A stretch of 64,000 nt of DNA from Cololabis saira (taxonomy: Eukaryota; Chordata; Actinopteri; Beloniformes; Belonidae). The notes under the pieces were generated by a model. That model was not told the origin of the DNA. It worked only from the letters and a program-made list of their open reading frames with translations, and made no database searches. Positions 44,297 to 57,058 of this stretch are shown piece by piece. Made by a program: the position numbers and the translations under genes. The stretch's first letter is position 1, and each line of letters begins with the position of its first letter. Location of the stretch: assembly GCF_033807715.1 (NCBI RefSeq), contig NC_084597.1:6784147-6848146 (forward strand), given 5' to 3'.

Positions 44297-45885
44297 TCAA
44301 TTCAATTCAATTCAATTCAATTTTATTTGTATAGCGTCTAATACAACAGATGTTGTCTCTAGACGCTTTCCAGAGATCCAGAACATGAACATAAACATAA
44401 ACATGAACATAAACATAAACCCCCGAGCAATTATTCCCTTTAGGAGGGAAGAAACCTTGAGCAGGACCAGGCTCATAAGGGGGGACCCTCCTGCCAAAGG
44501 CCAGACTGGGGGAGTCGGGGACGTCAGCAGCAAACAGCAGGCAGGTGGAAGCAGCAACGGGATGACCAGAGGGGGGGACGCAGGCAGGTGGAAGCAGCAA
44601 CAGGGGGGGGAACGTCAGCAGCACAGCAGACATCCACGTAGGCAGGTGGAAGCAGCAATGGGATTGCCGGGGATGGAGGGGGGGACCGGGAACACAGGCC
44701 AGAACGCAGCTCCCGAGGCTCTGGCCTGCAAACATGCACAAAAGAGAAAAAAGGAGGGCCGGCACAAGAAACTACAGGAACGATGGACAAAAATTATAGC
44801 TATCAGATATTTATAATAAATAAAAATGGTAATGGAGAAGAGAGGCAGGGAAAAGGAGAGGAGAAGAAGGGTGAGAGGCACCGCCCAGCGGATCATGTCG
44901 GTGCCCCCTGCAGCATAGGCCTATAGCAGCATATCTACCGCAAAGCTATATTTGAGACTAACTATTATAGTCTTGTTCTATAGCTGCAACTATGACTACT
45001 GACTCTAACACACTAGAGTTTACACTACCTAGAGATTTACCAACACCAGCTAGAGGTTTACTAAACACTAACTATAGGCTTTACTAAACAGAAAGGTTTT
45101 AAGTTTAGTTTTAAAGGTGGAGGTGGTGTCAGCCTCCTTAACCCAGATTGGAAGTTGGTTCCATAGTAGTGGCGCCTGATAGCAGAACGCCCGCCCTCCA
45201 AATCTACATTTAGATACTCTAGGAACTATGAGTAAACCTGCACTCTGAGAGCGGAGAACTCTGCCAGGAACATAAGGCACTATCAGGTCTTGCAAATACT
45301 GCGGAGCTAAGCCGTTTTGGGCTTTATATGCAAGTTATAAAATTTTAAATTGGATTCTGAATTTTACAGGTAGCCAATGGAGCGACGCTAACACTGAAGA
45401 GACGTGGTCTCTCCTGCTGATTCCTGTCAGTACTCGTGCTGCTGCATTCTGGATCAGCTGGAGCCTATTCAGCAAATTACTTGGACATCCTGCTAACAAC
45501 ACATTACAGTAATCCAGTCTAGAAGAAACAAACGCATGAACTAGTTTTTCTGCATCACTCTGCGAGAGGATCTTCCTAATTTTTGCAATATTACGGAGAT
45601 GGAAAAACGCTATTTTACAAACCTGATTAACATATGGTTTAAACGACAAATCCTGATCAAAAACAACACCAAGGTTTCTCACAGTTGCACTGGAAGCCAT
45701 CGCAACACAATCTAGTCCCTTCCTAAGATGCTCTGGATTAAGAATGATAACCTCTGTTTTATCTGAATTTAGAAGCAAGAAATTTCCGGACATCCAGTCC
45801 TTGATGTCCCTAAGACATGCCTGAAGTTTAACTAATGGTTCTGTTTCATCCGGCTTCATAGACAAATAGAGCTGTGTGTGTTCTT
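44297..45885 (-). pseudogene. L2/CR1-like LINE, 5'-truncated just past the RT active site
   Basis: On the minus strand the first frame reads TQLYLSMKPDETEPL, the stretch that directly follows the YADD box of such reverse transcriptases, then WMSGNFLLLNSDKTEVII, RLDYCNVLLAGCP and IQNAAARVLTGISR. A frameshift near 45300-45335 leads to FCYQAPLLWNQLPIWVKEAD and FKTKLKTFLFSKAY, the normal C-terminus. The 3' untranslated end has four tandem GGCAGGTGGAAGCAGCAA units (44535-44660), an ACATAAAC repeat, and ends in (TTGAA)n. Truncation has removed the catalytic site and endonuclease, so it cannot move itself. Confidence 0.85.
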
Positions 45886-46039
45886 TCTATCCAAATATCA
45901 GGTAAGAAAATGATGTGAACAGTCACACTTTCAAATATCCCTAATGGACGCGATGAAAGATGGACGTCTGGACGTGCAGCGTGGACCCTTTAATGACCAA
46001 CATCACTGATGTCACAGTCCAAGCTGGAGGCAACACGAA

Positions 46040-46345
46040 GGGAATGGACTGGGTGGGGTGCTGCGAAGTGGAAGGCCACATATAACCCTTGAAAGAGTTT
46101 TGTGGGCTGATGTATGGCACAAAAAGGACAAAGCATCAAGATAACACCCCAACAGTGAAGAATGGTGGAGGACGCGTGATAATTCAGGCTTGTTTTTTGC
46201 CTTTTGGCGCCTGTGTCAGGGGAAACATTAACTCCCCAGTTGACCAAAATCCATCCTAGCCCAAAGTGCTTTTTTGAATTCACTACTGCCAAGAGAAAAT
46301 TCAGTCAGCTCTTAATGCCAGGGTCTCATTACTTTTTCCTCTAGT
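46040..46345 (+). pseudogene. Tc1/mariner-like transposase fossil
   Basis: Two frames carry recognisable pieces: DVWHKKDKAS at 46109-46138 and, one base shifted, NTPTVKNGGGRVIIQACF at 46143-46196. The latter matches the PTVKHGGGSVMVWGCF block of Tc1-like transposases. The DDE region is not recognisable. Termini were not found. Confidence 0.5.
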
Positions 46346-47136
46346 GCTCCGACTGCCGCATGTGTCTGTTCAACATGACAAATTATAACTGTTTGTGTCT
46401 TATCAGCTTCGGTGCATTGTGTTTGTCCATCACTGTGACTTATACGAGGATAAGATCACATTTTATGGAAAGCTAATGTGGAAAACCAGACAATTCCAAG
46501 AGCGCCGCATGCTTTTCCTTGCAACCGTCCAGGCCTGCTTGACACAAAGCTATTTTATAAGTACTGTCAAACCCCGCACAGCTCTCGATTCTCCTCTCTT
46601 AAGAATCCTGGGAGCTTAACAATCATCCAACATCTGTCTGGAGCCCAGAGAAAGGCAGAGGCCCAGATGTCAGTGAGATTGGTCTTATGGTAGTAGGGCT
46701 CTCGGCTCTAAGGCTCTCAAGCAGCCCAGTCAGTGAACTCGGATTAAAGATGCAACCAAAACCTGCAGCCATAGATTGTATATGGTCAGATTTAGAGTAA
46801 ATGTGAGAAAACCCTTTGCTGTTGTGTAGTTTATTTACCTCTTTGATTATAATGAGTTGATATAATCTGTGCTGCATTTGGAAAATGAAAAGAAAGAAGC
46901 CATATAATCACTCACCATCCATTTCACCGACCGCAGGTGATCTGGTTGCAGATCGATCCACATTTCATCTTGCGTTTGCAGAAAATGTTTGCAGATATTT
47001 GGTTCTACATATCAAAGGTGAGAAATGCCATTAAGTGAAGCTGCAAAAGAATCATTGCTAATCTCATCCGGGACTTGCATATATGTGAAGATATCAATGA
47101 TACAGAGGTGTAGGACACTTTTTGGAGAGATATATC
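46346..47136. other. No supported gene
   Basis: Single-copy-looking DNA between the Tc1 fossil and hAT family S copy 1. Confidence 0.35.
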
Positions 47137-47887
47137 CAGTACTCGAGATGAGGGGGGATGGCATCCCCCCTGAAATAAAAACGGTCCAAATCATCCCCCC
47201 TGTAAAACTGCCATCCCTCCTTTCCATCACTTATGTCATTTCATCAATGAATGTGGTTTTACTGCTATTTCAACATTTAGAGTCATCACCAGAAAAATAA
47301 CACCAGAAAAATAACTTATTTGACAATTTTCACCTGTTTCAAGTAAATTTTCATCTGAAATAAGTAGAAAAATCTGCCAGTGGGACAAAATTTATCTTCT
47401 CATTACAAGCAAAAAAATATTGTTCCACTGGCAGATTTTTCTACTTATTTTAAGTGAAAATCTACTTGAAACAGGTGAAAATTGTTGTTTTTTCCAGTGA
47501 TGAGTCTTGTTTTAAGTGTAATGAGATTTTTTAACTAAAATGAGACAATTTAACTAGAAATAAGACAAATATTCCTGTTAAGATTTAGAGTTTTTGCAGT
47601 GATCCATGTTACTTATCCTGTGAAGGACAGAGTCATATTGATAAGTTCAGAAAAGTGTTTTTTATTGTTGTGTTTTGATGTATTTTATGTAAGCCCAGTG
47701 GATATTTAAAGCTTACAGAAGGCTGCATTTAACTGCTGCTATGTCATTCCTGCAGTATTTCTGCAGGTGTTTTGGTCACTGCTATTATTTGTAATGTATT
47801 ATATTATTTGTAATCAGCACAAATTATCTGTCCCCATATGATAAAATCCACCATCCCCCCTGATGTTTTTTTACAACTCGAGTACTG
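47137..47887. mobile_element. hAT-like element, family S copy 1
   Basis: CAGTACTCGAGATGAGGGGG to CTCGAGTACTG. TSD GATATATC / GATATATG, 7 of 8. A nested palindromic MITE (47285-47600) has AACAGGTGAAAATTGTTGTT mirrored as AATTTTCACCTGTTTCAAGT. Confidence 0.78.
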
Positions 47888-48452
47888 GATATATGTTGCC
47901 ATTAAAGCAGCAACTTCTCCAGGATTGTTTCAGCAGGAAAATCCTGGACCTCATTCTGCAAATCCGTCTCTTTTTGAAAATGTATAGAGAATTATGAAGA
48001 GTAAACTCAAGTAATAAACACTGTAGATTGTTGAGCAGCTGAAACCATGTTTGACAAGAATGGACATGTATTCTTCTTCCAAAGCTGCAGTAAACCACAT
48101 CATTTGTTTCAAATGGATCAGAGATGTGAAATTAAAAGGAAATGTAACATAGCGCATTGGTAAACCTAACTTTTCTGGGGAAGTTTATTTGCGTTTATCT
48201 GATTTTTGTTTCTTCCGGCCATGTGTGTGGCAGTGCTGGTTCTGCTCAGCTGGATTGTCCTCTATTAGTGCTGCTTCTGTTTCGCAGCCCTAATCCTCTG
48301 CACTGGAGCGTCGCCTCACTCCTAATCTGAGCCACAATCTCTCCTGCAGATGGTTCTCTCCTTAAGCACTGCAAAGGAAGTGAGCTCATCCCCATCTCTC
48401 CTGTCATTCCCTTGTTGTCTCTCCAAACACTTTCAGAACCACATATATTATT
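47888..48452. other. No supported gene
   Basis: Single-copy-looking DNA. Confidence 0.4.
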
Positions 48453-48524
48453 ATTATTGAGCTTTATTTCGAATATGCATATTAAAAAAGAACAATACAA
48501 AAAGGTAAAACAAAAAAATAAAGT

Positions 48525-48666
<142 letters not shown>

Positions 48667-49957
48667 GTGTTATACATCAAAATATGCGTCTCCATCCTGC
48701 GATTACGCACATTACTTTTCTCTTTCAAAAGTGTTACCGTGGCGACGCTAGACGCCAAAAAGCGCGCCACCCTTCATCTGATTGGTCGATATTTGATATT
48801 TCCCCAAAAGTCACAAATTTTTGCATGCAAGGCAGGTCTGGCGATAAATTTGATATTTAATGGTTTGCATTAATGGGCGTGGCAAAATGGCTCAACAGCG
48901 CCCCCTAGAAAACTTTGTGCCTCAAGCCCCACAATACGGTTTGACGTACATGCACGAAAATCGCTACACACCTGTATCATGGCACAACTTAAAGAAAAGT
49001 CTCTTGGCACCATGGTTGAAACCGAACAGGAAGTCAGCCATTTTGAATTAATTGTGTAATTTTGGCGCAATTTATGCCATTCCTTCTGCAATTAATACGG
49101 CCCGAACCGTAACGTGCACCCAGGTGTGTTATACCTCACAATGTGCGTCTCCATCTTGCGACACCACGCATTACTTTTCTCTTTCAAAAGTGTTACCATG
49201 ACGACGCTAGATGCCAAAAAGCTCGCCCTCCCGTTCACCTGATTGGTCCATTTTTGATAGTTCTCCAAAAGTAACCAAATTTGGCATGCAAGGCAGGCCT
49301 GGCGATAAATTTGATATTTCATGGTTTGCATTAATGGGCGTGGCCTAACGGCTCAACAGCGCCCCCTAGAATACTTTTCTCTGCCATAACTTTGGAAAGG
49401 TTTGACTTCAACAGCGCCCCCCGGAAAACTTTGTGCCTCAAGCCCCACAATACGGTTTGACGTACATACACGAAAATCGCTACACACCTGTATCAGTACA
49501 CAACTTAAAGAAAAGTCTCTTGGAGCCATGGCCGAAACCGAACAGGAAGTCGGCCATTTTGAAATCTGATTGGTCCATATTTAATAGTTCTCCAAAAGTC
49601 ACCAAATTTTGCATGCAAGACAGACTTGGCAATAAATTTGATATTTCATGGTTTGCATTAATGGGCGTGGCCTAACGGCTCAACAGCGCCCCCTAGAATA
49701 CTTTTCTCTGCCATAACTTTTGAATGGTTTGACATAGGAAGTTGTGGGTGGTGTCATGGGACTCTGTAATGAGTCCTTAAGCTTCGTTGGCCTTAATTAG
49801 TCCCGCCCCTTCTTCTGATTGGTTGTCCCGATTTTCTGCTATAACTTTTGAATGGTTTGACATAGGAAGTCGTGGGTGGTGTCATTTCTGATATGCTTAT
49901 GGGGGGCGGTGGCCGTGAGTGCGAGGGCCCGTTCATCGCTGCTTGCAGCTTTAATTG
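48667..49957 (+). mobile_element. Helentron-like family R copy 4, left-truncated with internal tandem copies
   Basis: The module CCCCACAATACGGTTTGACG is present twice complete (48927, 49443), with matching TTTGCATTAATGGGCGTGGC blocks at 48864, 49326 and 49655. The right end GCTGCTTGCAGCTTTAATT is intact. Confidence 0.7.
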
Positions 49958-50315
49958 TTTTTGTAATTGCATTACAGAAAATCACAATACTCAAATTTTC
50001 TGAGACAGTCCTGTATATACAATATATATTTTTAAGGAAATATTGCTGTCATTGATTAACAAATAAACTCATTTTAATTTTATTTTTTTACTGCTTCATT
50101 TACAGATCTGTTTTTAAGATTTCACATAGGAAGAATCTGTTCAGCACAAGCCTATCTTTCCCCAAACTTCCACATCGTCCCACTCAATTAGAGAGTGGGC
50201 CTCCTCGTCCCTGGAGGACTGTTGCTTTTTCATTCATTCCTCCACAACAGCTACAGCAATAGCCTGGAATTGATAGTCCACTCTGATAGGCTGTGTTCCC
50301 TAAATGCTGTGGCAG
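49958..50315. other. No supported feature
   Basis: AT-rich then mixed single-copy-looking DNA. Confidence 0.4.
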
Positions 50316-50428
50316 GAGAGGAGAGGAGAGGAGAGGAGAGGAGAGGAGAGGAGAGGAGAGGAGAGGAGAGGAGAGGAGAGGAGAGGAGAGGAGAGGAGAG
50401 GAGAGGAGAGGAGAGGAGAGGCGAGGCG
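50316..50428. repeat. (GGAGA)n microsatellite
   Basis: About 20 pentamer units, strand-asymmetric purine tract. Confidence 0.96.
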
Positions 50429-51745
50429 AGGCCAACGATTGTGATAAAGGATGAGTGGTGTTGAGCAATAATCCAAGGGAGGTTTCTATGGAAACCAGGA
50501 AATAAAAAGCCAGGTATACAATGTAAGCGGAAAGCCGGGAGGATGGAACGGCGATCAGGTGCTGCAGGAGTATTGGGAAGCGGGAAGTAAAAGGTTCGAG
50601 TGTTGGAAATGGATTGCAGGGCGTGAATCACTGCGGAGAGAGAAGCCCGAAGGGGAAGGAAAAGAGGGGGAGGGAGGGAGGGAAGCGAGGCCGGGGGGGG
50701 GGGTAGTGGAGATGAGAGTTGCAGCACCATTTTTCACAGCAGACAAAAACATTTGCTGGGATATCAATTTTGAGCTGAGAAGCAGTCTTCCCCTCCTGCC
50801 CCATCATCCATCATCTTTTTGTACTAACTACCACTTGGGCACTCCACGCCCCCCCGTCCCCCCTCCACCCACACACATGCACACACACACACACACAGCT
50901 CTCCTTTTAATCCCACACTAATACATATCAGTACAGGCTCTGCGGGCGCGTATAAACACACACCGGATGCTTGAAAGCAGGCCAGAGCAGCGTGACCCGT
51001 AGGTGCCGTGTGTGAAAGGAAAATGCAAAGTAGAAGTGAAACGCAGCACCTCGCGTGGCTGGGGCGGAGGAGGCGGGGGCCGAGCAGTTGCCACGGCGGC
51101 CGTCTCCCCCTAGTCTTCTCCCATTAGCACCAGTAGGGGAGACCCCACCCTCCGGCTGCCCCCTTATTGGCACCTTTGCCTGCACCCCATCACTCATCTC
51201 CCAGCCATCATCCATCACCCATCGCGATCAATAGGAGGCCACGCATTCATCAGTTTCCAGGGTGCTGATGGGAAAGAGGAGGGCTGGAGTTCGGCGGGGG
51301 GTGGGGGAGGGAGGGAGGGAGGGAGGGCGCAGAGGAGAGGAAAGAATATCTGAAAGTGAGGACAAACTAAGCGAAAGAGGAGAAATGAAGGAGGAGGTGT
51401 CATGTCAGAGCAAAATGGAGAATAAGAGCAACAGTGAGGTCCATCGGTAGAGCGGCGACGTGACAGCAAAATCTGAACATGATGATGTTTTTTGATGTCA
51501 CTAGGGAGTACATTTATTTCATGTGGAGCAAAACATATCCTGGTATTTTAAAACATTCGGGGGAAAGGATGAGAGGATGCAGAGAGCGCTTGTTTAATCT
51601 CCGTCAGCAGGTGACGAAGCCGTCATCGTGATGAGGAGTAGGGAATTCTGTGGATTTCACGGCTACGGGAGTAAAAAAAAAAGGAGCCTTTTGGGGGCAA
51701 CACAGAAATAGGACCGACGGGAAGTTTTTAGGGCGCTCTGCTCAA
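50429..51745. other. No supported gene
   Basis: GC-richer DNA with G-runs (50690-50703), GGGAGGGAGGGAGGGAGG (51306-51330, a quadruplex candidate) and a short (CA)n at 50875-50897. No exon is defensible. Confidence 0.4.
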
Positions 51746-52484
51746 TAGGGCTGGGGATCGATTCAAATGTCAAGAATCGATTCGATTCCGATTCTTAAGA
51801 TTCAGAATCGATTATCAAGATTCGATCCGATTCCGATATTGATTTGGGTTAGTGTTATTTAAACTGTTTTTTGAGCTGTTGCATGAATTATGTGACTGTA
51901 GTTATGCAAAATATTACTACTAGTATTATATTGAGATTCAACAGCAAGTATTGCAGCTAATGATGCTGTAAGGACCAATCAGCTCCCAGAATGCTGATAG
52001 AACTGCTTTCAGAAACATCGTGGGTCAGAATTACCAAACAGATCCAGGGAGGAAACAGAGACGGATGAAATCGGTTTTATTTTTTCCCACATTCCGTTTT
52101 TAATTGTTCCATTTTTGTCTATTTTGGTTTTTAATTTTTGAGCATTTGGTTTTTAGCATTTTTTGCAAATGTAACCCCAAGACAGTATATAAAGTAATGA
52201 AATATAGATAATTTATGCAATTATAATACTTTAATGTTTTCATACCTTTAAACATATTTAAAGGCAAAAACATGGCACCAGTTATTCTCGTGTCCAACAA
52301 AACATTCCTTTTTTGGGGATAACAAAAAAATAATCAAAAGTTGTAATGTAATGATGAAAAAAAATAAAAAGAAATAAAATAAAAAATAAAAAAAAATCGA
52401 TCTTTAGACATATGAATCGATTTTTAGGAATTAATATGAGAATCGATTTAGAATTGGGAAATCGATTTTTTCAACACAGGCCTA
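51746..52484. mobile_element. hAT MITE, family C
   Basis: TAGGGCTGGGGATCGATTC to ATCGATTTTTTCAACACAGG plus CCTA. Perfect TSD CTGCTCAA (51738-51745, 52485-52492). GAATCGATTCGATTCCGA subterminal repeats. Confidence 0.92.
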
Positions 52485-52613
52485 CTGCTCAACATACCTG
52501 CACACGCACGCTGGGAACATAATGGTGCAATGTCACTGTCAGTCATCCGGTGACTGACAGTTTCCGGCACGGCGCTGCACTTTGTGCTGACAGCTCATAA
52601 GTTCTGCCGCCAC

Positions 52614-53000
52614 ACACATGCACAAACACACATGCACAAACACACACATGCACAAACACACACATGCACAAACACACATGCACAAACACACACATGCACA
52701 AACACACACATGCACAAACACACACATGCACAAACACACATGCACAAACACACATGCACAAACACACATGCACAAACACACACATGCACAAACACACATG
52801 CACAAACACACACATGCACAAACACACACATGCACAAACACACACATGCACAAACACACATGCACAAACACACACATGCACAAACACACACATGCACAAA
52901 CACACACATGCACAAACACACACATGCACACATGCACAAACACACACATGCACACATGCACAAACACACACATGCACAAACACACACATGCACACATGCT
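52614..53000. repeat. CACACATGCACAAA minisatellite
   Basis: About 25 units alternating 14-bp (ACACATGCACAAAC) and 16-bp (ACACACATGCACAAAC) forms. It is open in several frames on both strands only because of the periodic composition. Confidence 0.96.
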
Positions 53001-53439
53001 TGCTCAGGCACCCCCCTCACCCCCCCCTCAACTTGACCAAGGGTGGACCGGAATAGATTGCACTTTAAGATGATGGATGCTCCCAGCACCCATAAAGGTT
53101 AGGGACAGGGCAATAAGTTACTGAGTGCTGGATTCAGGCAGAGATGCAGAGATGGCCAACAAGTATACAGTATGGTAATCGTGGTGGAAGCTGTGCCATG
53201 GAATTACATCATTTGGTGTATGTTTATGCCTGTTATCTTTAAAAAATGTCTTCAGAATTTGTTGCAAAGCCAAACTAATGGCATCTTCTTACTTTTTAAC
53301 TTGTAATTTTTATTATTTTACCTATTTTCTTACCATTTTATTTCATTTTATTTGTTATTTACTGTTTAATTGTGTACTGTTTACTGAAAGCTTACTCTTA
53401 AATACTTGTGATTTTTGAAAACAACACGAAGTTACACTA
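53001..53439. other. No gene; includes a LINE-tail fragment at about 53290-53395
   Basis: TTACTTTTTAACTTGTAATT through TTATTTACTGTTTAATTGTG is the forward version of the LINE tail seen at 28846. Confidence 0.5.
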
Positions 53440-54606
53440 GTGATGGATAAGCCCTGAATGCAGGAATTGTTATTTAGAATTGTCAAATTGGTCGGATTCG
53501 CCGCACGAATCGGCACAGATTATTTTTGTAATACTGTATTTGACCCGGTCTTTGTATGTTTTGACCGTATAGAAACGTAATTATCATCAGTTGTGTGAAA
53601 TAAGACCTGGAAACAGGCATTGTGACATAGAATTGTCAAATTGGTTTAATTCATCGTACGAATTGTTACAGATTACTTTTGTAATACTGTATTTGACCCG
53701 GTCTTTGTACATTTTGACCGTATAGAAACATAATTCTTGCCATTGTAAGAATGAGATGTACCTGCTGGATCTACTGCCCTTACTTTTTAACAGAGGTGTC
53801 AAGTAACCAAGTACAAATACTTTGTTACCTTACCTAAGTAGAAATGTTGATTATCTATACTTCACTGGAGTAATTATTTTTCAGACGACTTTTTACTTTT
53901 ACTCCTTACATTTTCACACAATTATCTGTACTTTTTACTCCTTACATTTTAAAAACAGCCTCGTTACTCTATTTCATTTAGGCCTTTAAATAAAAACTAT
54001 CCAGTTAAATTGCTCCATCCGGATAGAGTGAATTTGGTTGTGGTTGTTTCAGATGTTCTTGTCCAGTTTTGTTCTTACATCCGTTCCCTCAGATTCCTGC
54101 AACTAAACTTGGATGTACATTCCAATAAAGGTTAGGATAAATGATAACATGCCTCTGAAGTTTGACTTTTTGCACCATTACAATACTTATAGGTAACTAG
54201 TCATCATATCTGCTGCTCTCTGAAACACATGTTAATGCTCAATAGTACACATATATGCTTCTTTAATATATTTGCATTATACTAAGATACATTCATTTTC
54301 AATGGCTTTTTTTCCCCCTTACATTACTTTTACTTTTATACTTTAAGTAGTTTTGAAACCAGTACTTTTATACTTTTACTTGAGTAAAAAACTTGAGTTG
54401 ATACTTCAACTTCTACAGGAGTATTTTTAAACTCTGAGTAATGAATGTGAATACTTTTGACACCTCTGCTTTTTAACAAGTTGTGCTTTTTATTATTTTA
54501 CCTCTTCTCTTATCATTTTATTTGTTATTTACTGTCTAATTGTGTCTTCCCGCTTTTAATGTTGATGTAAATCACTTTGAATTACCTTGTGTTTAATTGT
54601 GCTATA
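53440..54606 (+). mobile_element. LINE 3'-end composite interrupted by hAT family J
   Basis: It contains two tandem copies of GTATTTGACCCGGTCTTTGT and ends AATTGTGCTATACAAATAAA plus CTTGC. It is the reverse complement of the 28846-29290 composite. The hAT copy at 53791-54468 splits the tail in CTTTTTAA. Confidence 0.72.
53791..54468. mobile_element. Non-autonomous hAT, family J, empty copy (reverse orientation)
   Basis: CAGAGGTGTC to GACACCTCTG, 678 bp, perfect TSD CTTTTTAA (53783-53790, 54469-54476). It carries the intact version of the site occupied by the nuclease element at 9788-13733. Confidence 0.95.
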
Positions 54607-55268
54607 CAAATAAACTTGCTTTGCCTTATGATTCAAATGCAGAAAAGGGAAATCCTCACACGGACCTGGACGGCCCTTTAAGGTCGGGGGACGGTGAATG
54701 TTTATTCTGACCACTCAAACACAAAGAAACACAGGAAGAGGGTGGATTGGATGTCCAGAAGCCGCACCAGCAACCACCTGAAGTCACCCGGTCCCAAAGT
54801 CCCCTCAATGTGTCGATGTGTCAGATGTCACTCTCAGGTTTCCAACCCCACGTCCCCATCTGCCGGATGCTGTCATTGGATTATTCAGGAGGTGGCTAAA
54901 CGCTCTTTGTACCGAGCTGACTGAGACAAAACCCCACCTGGGGAGGATAAGCCACCACAAGCTGTGGAGCAAGAGGGCTCGTGTTGCACAAAAATATTGC
55001 TGCATTCCAGGAATTGGGGCCTAACAAATTATCATGCTGGTAAACAACATCCCCTGGCATGAAAATGTGGCTTTTAACTGAAGTAATCAGCACTAACCTT
55101 AGTCAGACAGAGAGAGTTGCCAGTGCCAGATACACATTGTTAGTATAGATGCTAAAGCTGATTGTTTTTGGAAAAGAAATTAAAACAATTTGTGTTATAA
55201 TTTCATAATCAGAAATCACTATTTGACACAAATTAACCTTAATCCTGCAACCTGTAATACGTCTATGC
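54607..55268. other. No supported gene
   Basis: Single-copy-looking DNA. Short overlapping frames show no domain. Confidence 0.4.
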
Positions 55269-56134
55269 CAGGGGTCGGCAACCCAAAGTGTTGAAAGAGC
55301 CATATTGGACCAAAAACACAAAAAACAAATATGTCTGGAGCCACAAAAAATGAAAAGTCTTGTATAAGCCTTAGAATGAAAGCAACACATGCTGCATGTA
55401 ACTATATTACTTGTAACTGGGGGAAGATTTTTTTTTCAATTATGCACTTCGAGAAAAAAGTTGAAATGTCGAGAAAAAAGTCGAAATGTTGAAAAAAAGT
55501 CGAAATGTCGAGAAAAAAGTCAAAATGTCGAGATTAAAAAGGAAAGGAAGTCTTGTATATGCCTTAGAATGAAGGCAAATGGCGAAAGGCGAAATGTTGA
55601 GAAAAAAGTTGAAATGTTAAGAAAAAAGTTGAAATGTCGAGAAAAAAGTTGAAATGTCGAGAAAAAAGTCAAAATGTCGAGATTAAAAAGGAAAGGAAGT
55701 CTTGTATATGCCTTAGAATGAAGGCAAATGGCGAAAGGCGAAATGTTGAGAAAAAAGTTGAAATGTTGAGAAAAAAGTTGAAATGTCGAGAAAAAAGTTG
55801 AAATGTCGAGAAAAAAGTCAAAATGTCGAGAAAAAAGTGGAAATGTCGAAATGAATGTTGAAGTACAATCTCGAGAAAAAAGTGGAAATGTTGAGACAAG
55901 TGGAAATGTTGAGAAAAAAGTCGAATTGTCGAGATTAAAAAGGAAAGGAAAAAGAAGAAAAAAAGGAAAAAAAAGAAAAAGAAGAAGTAAAAAGGAAAAA
56001 AAGAGAAAAAAAAGAGGAAAAAAAGAAGAAAAAAAGGAAAAAAAGGTCAAACATTTTTGAAAAGCTCCAGGAGCCACTAGGGCGGCTCTAGAGCCGCATG
56101 CGGCGGCTCTAGAGCTGCGGGTTGCCGACCCCTG
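55269..56134. mobile_element. hAT family E copy 7
   Basis: CAGGGGTCGGCAACCCAAAG to GGGTTGCCGACCCCTG with perfect TSD GTCTATGC (55261-55268, 56135-56142). It includes a tandem duplication of GGAAAGGAAGTCTTGTATAT segments (55544, 55688), and a duplicated CGGCTCTAGAGC near its end. Confidence 0.94.
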
Positions 56135-56514
56135 GTCTATGCCATTAGGTAGTATACCTAAGTGTCCATGCATTCACCACGTTATTGGCTGAACCAGGTG
56201 TAGCTTATAAAGTGAGTGTGTTGTTGTTGGACCTGATTGAATGAACCAATCCCATACCATAATACCACCAACACAGTCTTGCACTCCTGTTACTCTTCCA
56301 GTCCTGATGTAGCAATCACATCCAACCATGTGACCTTTTTACATCCAATCTTTATTCTCCCTCAAAAGTGAATCATGTTTTTCAATTAGCCTCACTGATA
56401 TGTGTTTTACTTTCCATTTCCAACGCTTCCAGTTCCTTTGTGTTTGTGTTGAAATACTTGCGTTTCCCCTACAAAAAACATTCCTGTCTGTTTAATACAC
56501 TGCAAAAAGTTATT

Positions 56515-57058
56515 GCTTAGAAAGTTAAAAAAAAAACCTTGTTTCAAGAAAAATAAGACTGATTTCAGACTATTTTGCTGGTTTTAAGAGTTCTAGTCAA
56601 GAAAATCTTTCTTACTCCATTGGCTGAGATATTTTTGATCATAATAAGACAAATCTGACTAGATTTAGGAATATTAGTTTTATTTCTAGCAGGGCTCTTT
56701 TTGCAGTAATCCACCAGAAGGAAACACAGTCGCCATAATAATAAAAGTGAGAAACAAACGTCACTCAAAATTAATGATTATAGGGATGTAAAATGACCAA
56801 AACAATCAAATGTGTCATATCAGTACATAAACCAGCAGGTCACAATGCTACTTTCTATTAACTGCTAATTGTTGTCACTATATCCGTACACATGCATACA
56901 TCTTTACACGTCTGGTCTTTAATTCTTCTTTTATTACATTATTTTAAGCATTGGGCGCTTTTGTTTCTGTGTTGACATTAGTTTGTAAGTGTACAGGTTT
57001 TAATTTTTATTTTTCATCCAATTGACCAAACATTAGAGCAAAATACATGAATTCAGAG
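56515..57058. repeat. Dispersed duplication, copy 2
   Basis: Direct match to 42700-43250 at roughly 95% by eye. A CACTGCAAAAA MITE end at 56501 and a related TTTTTGCAGTG end at 57390-57400 bracket the area. Confidence 0.82.

Noticed and set aside
44247..44816. 189-codon plus-strand frame
   Set aside because: It lies antisense within the 3' untranslated end of the LINE at 44297-45885 and reflects its GGCAGGTGGAAGCAGCAA tandem units.
52539..53089. Several 130-165-codon frames on both strands (THMHK or VCVCA repeats)
   Set aside because: The periodic CACACATGCACAAA minisatellite is open in most frames by composition alone.
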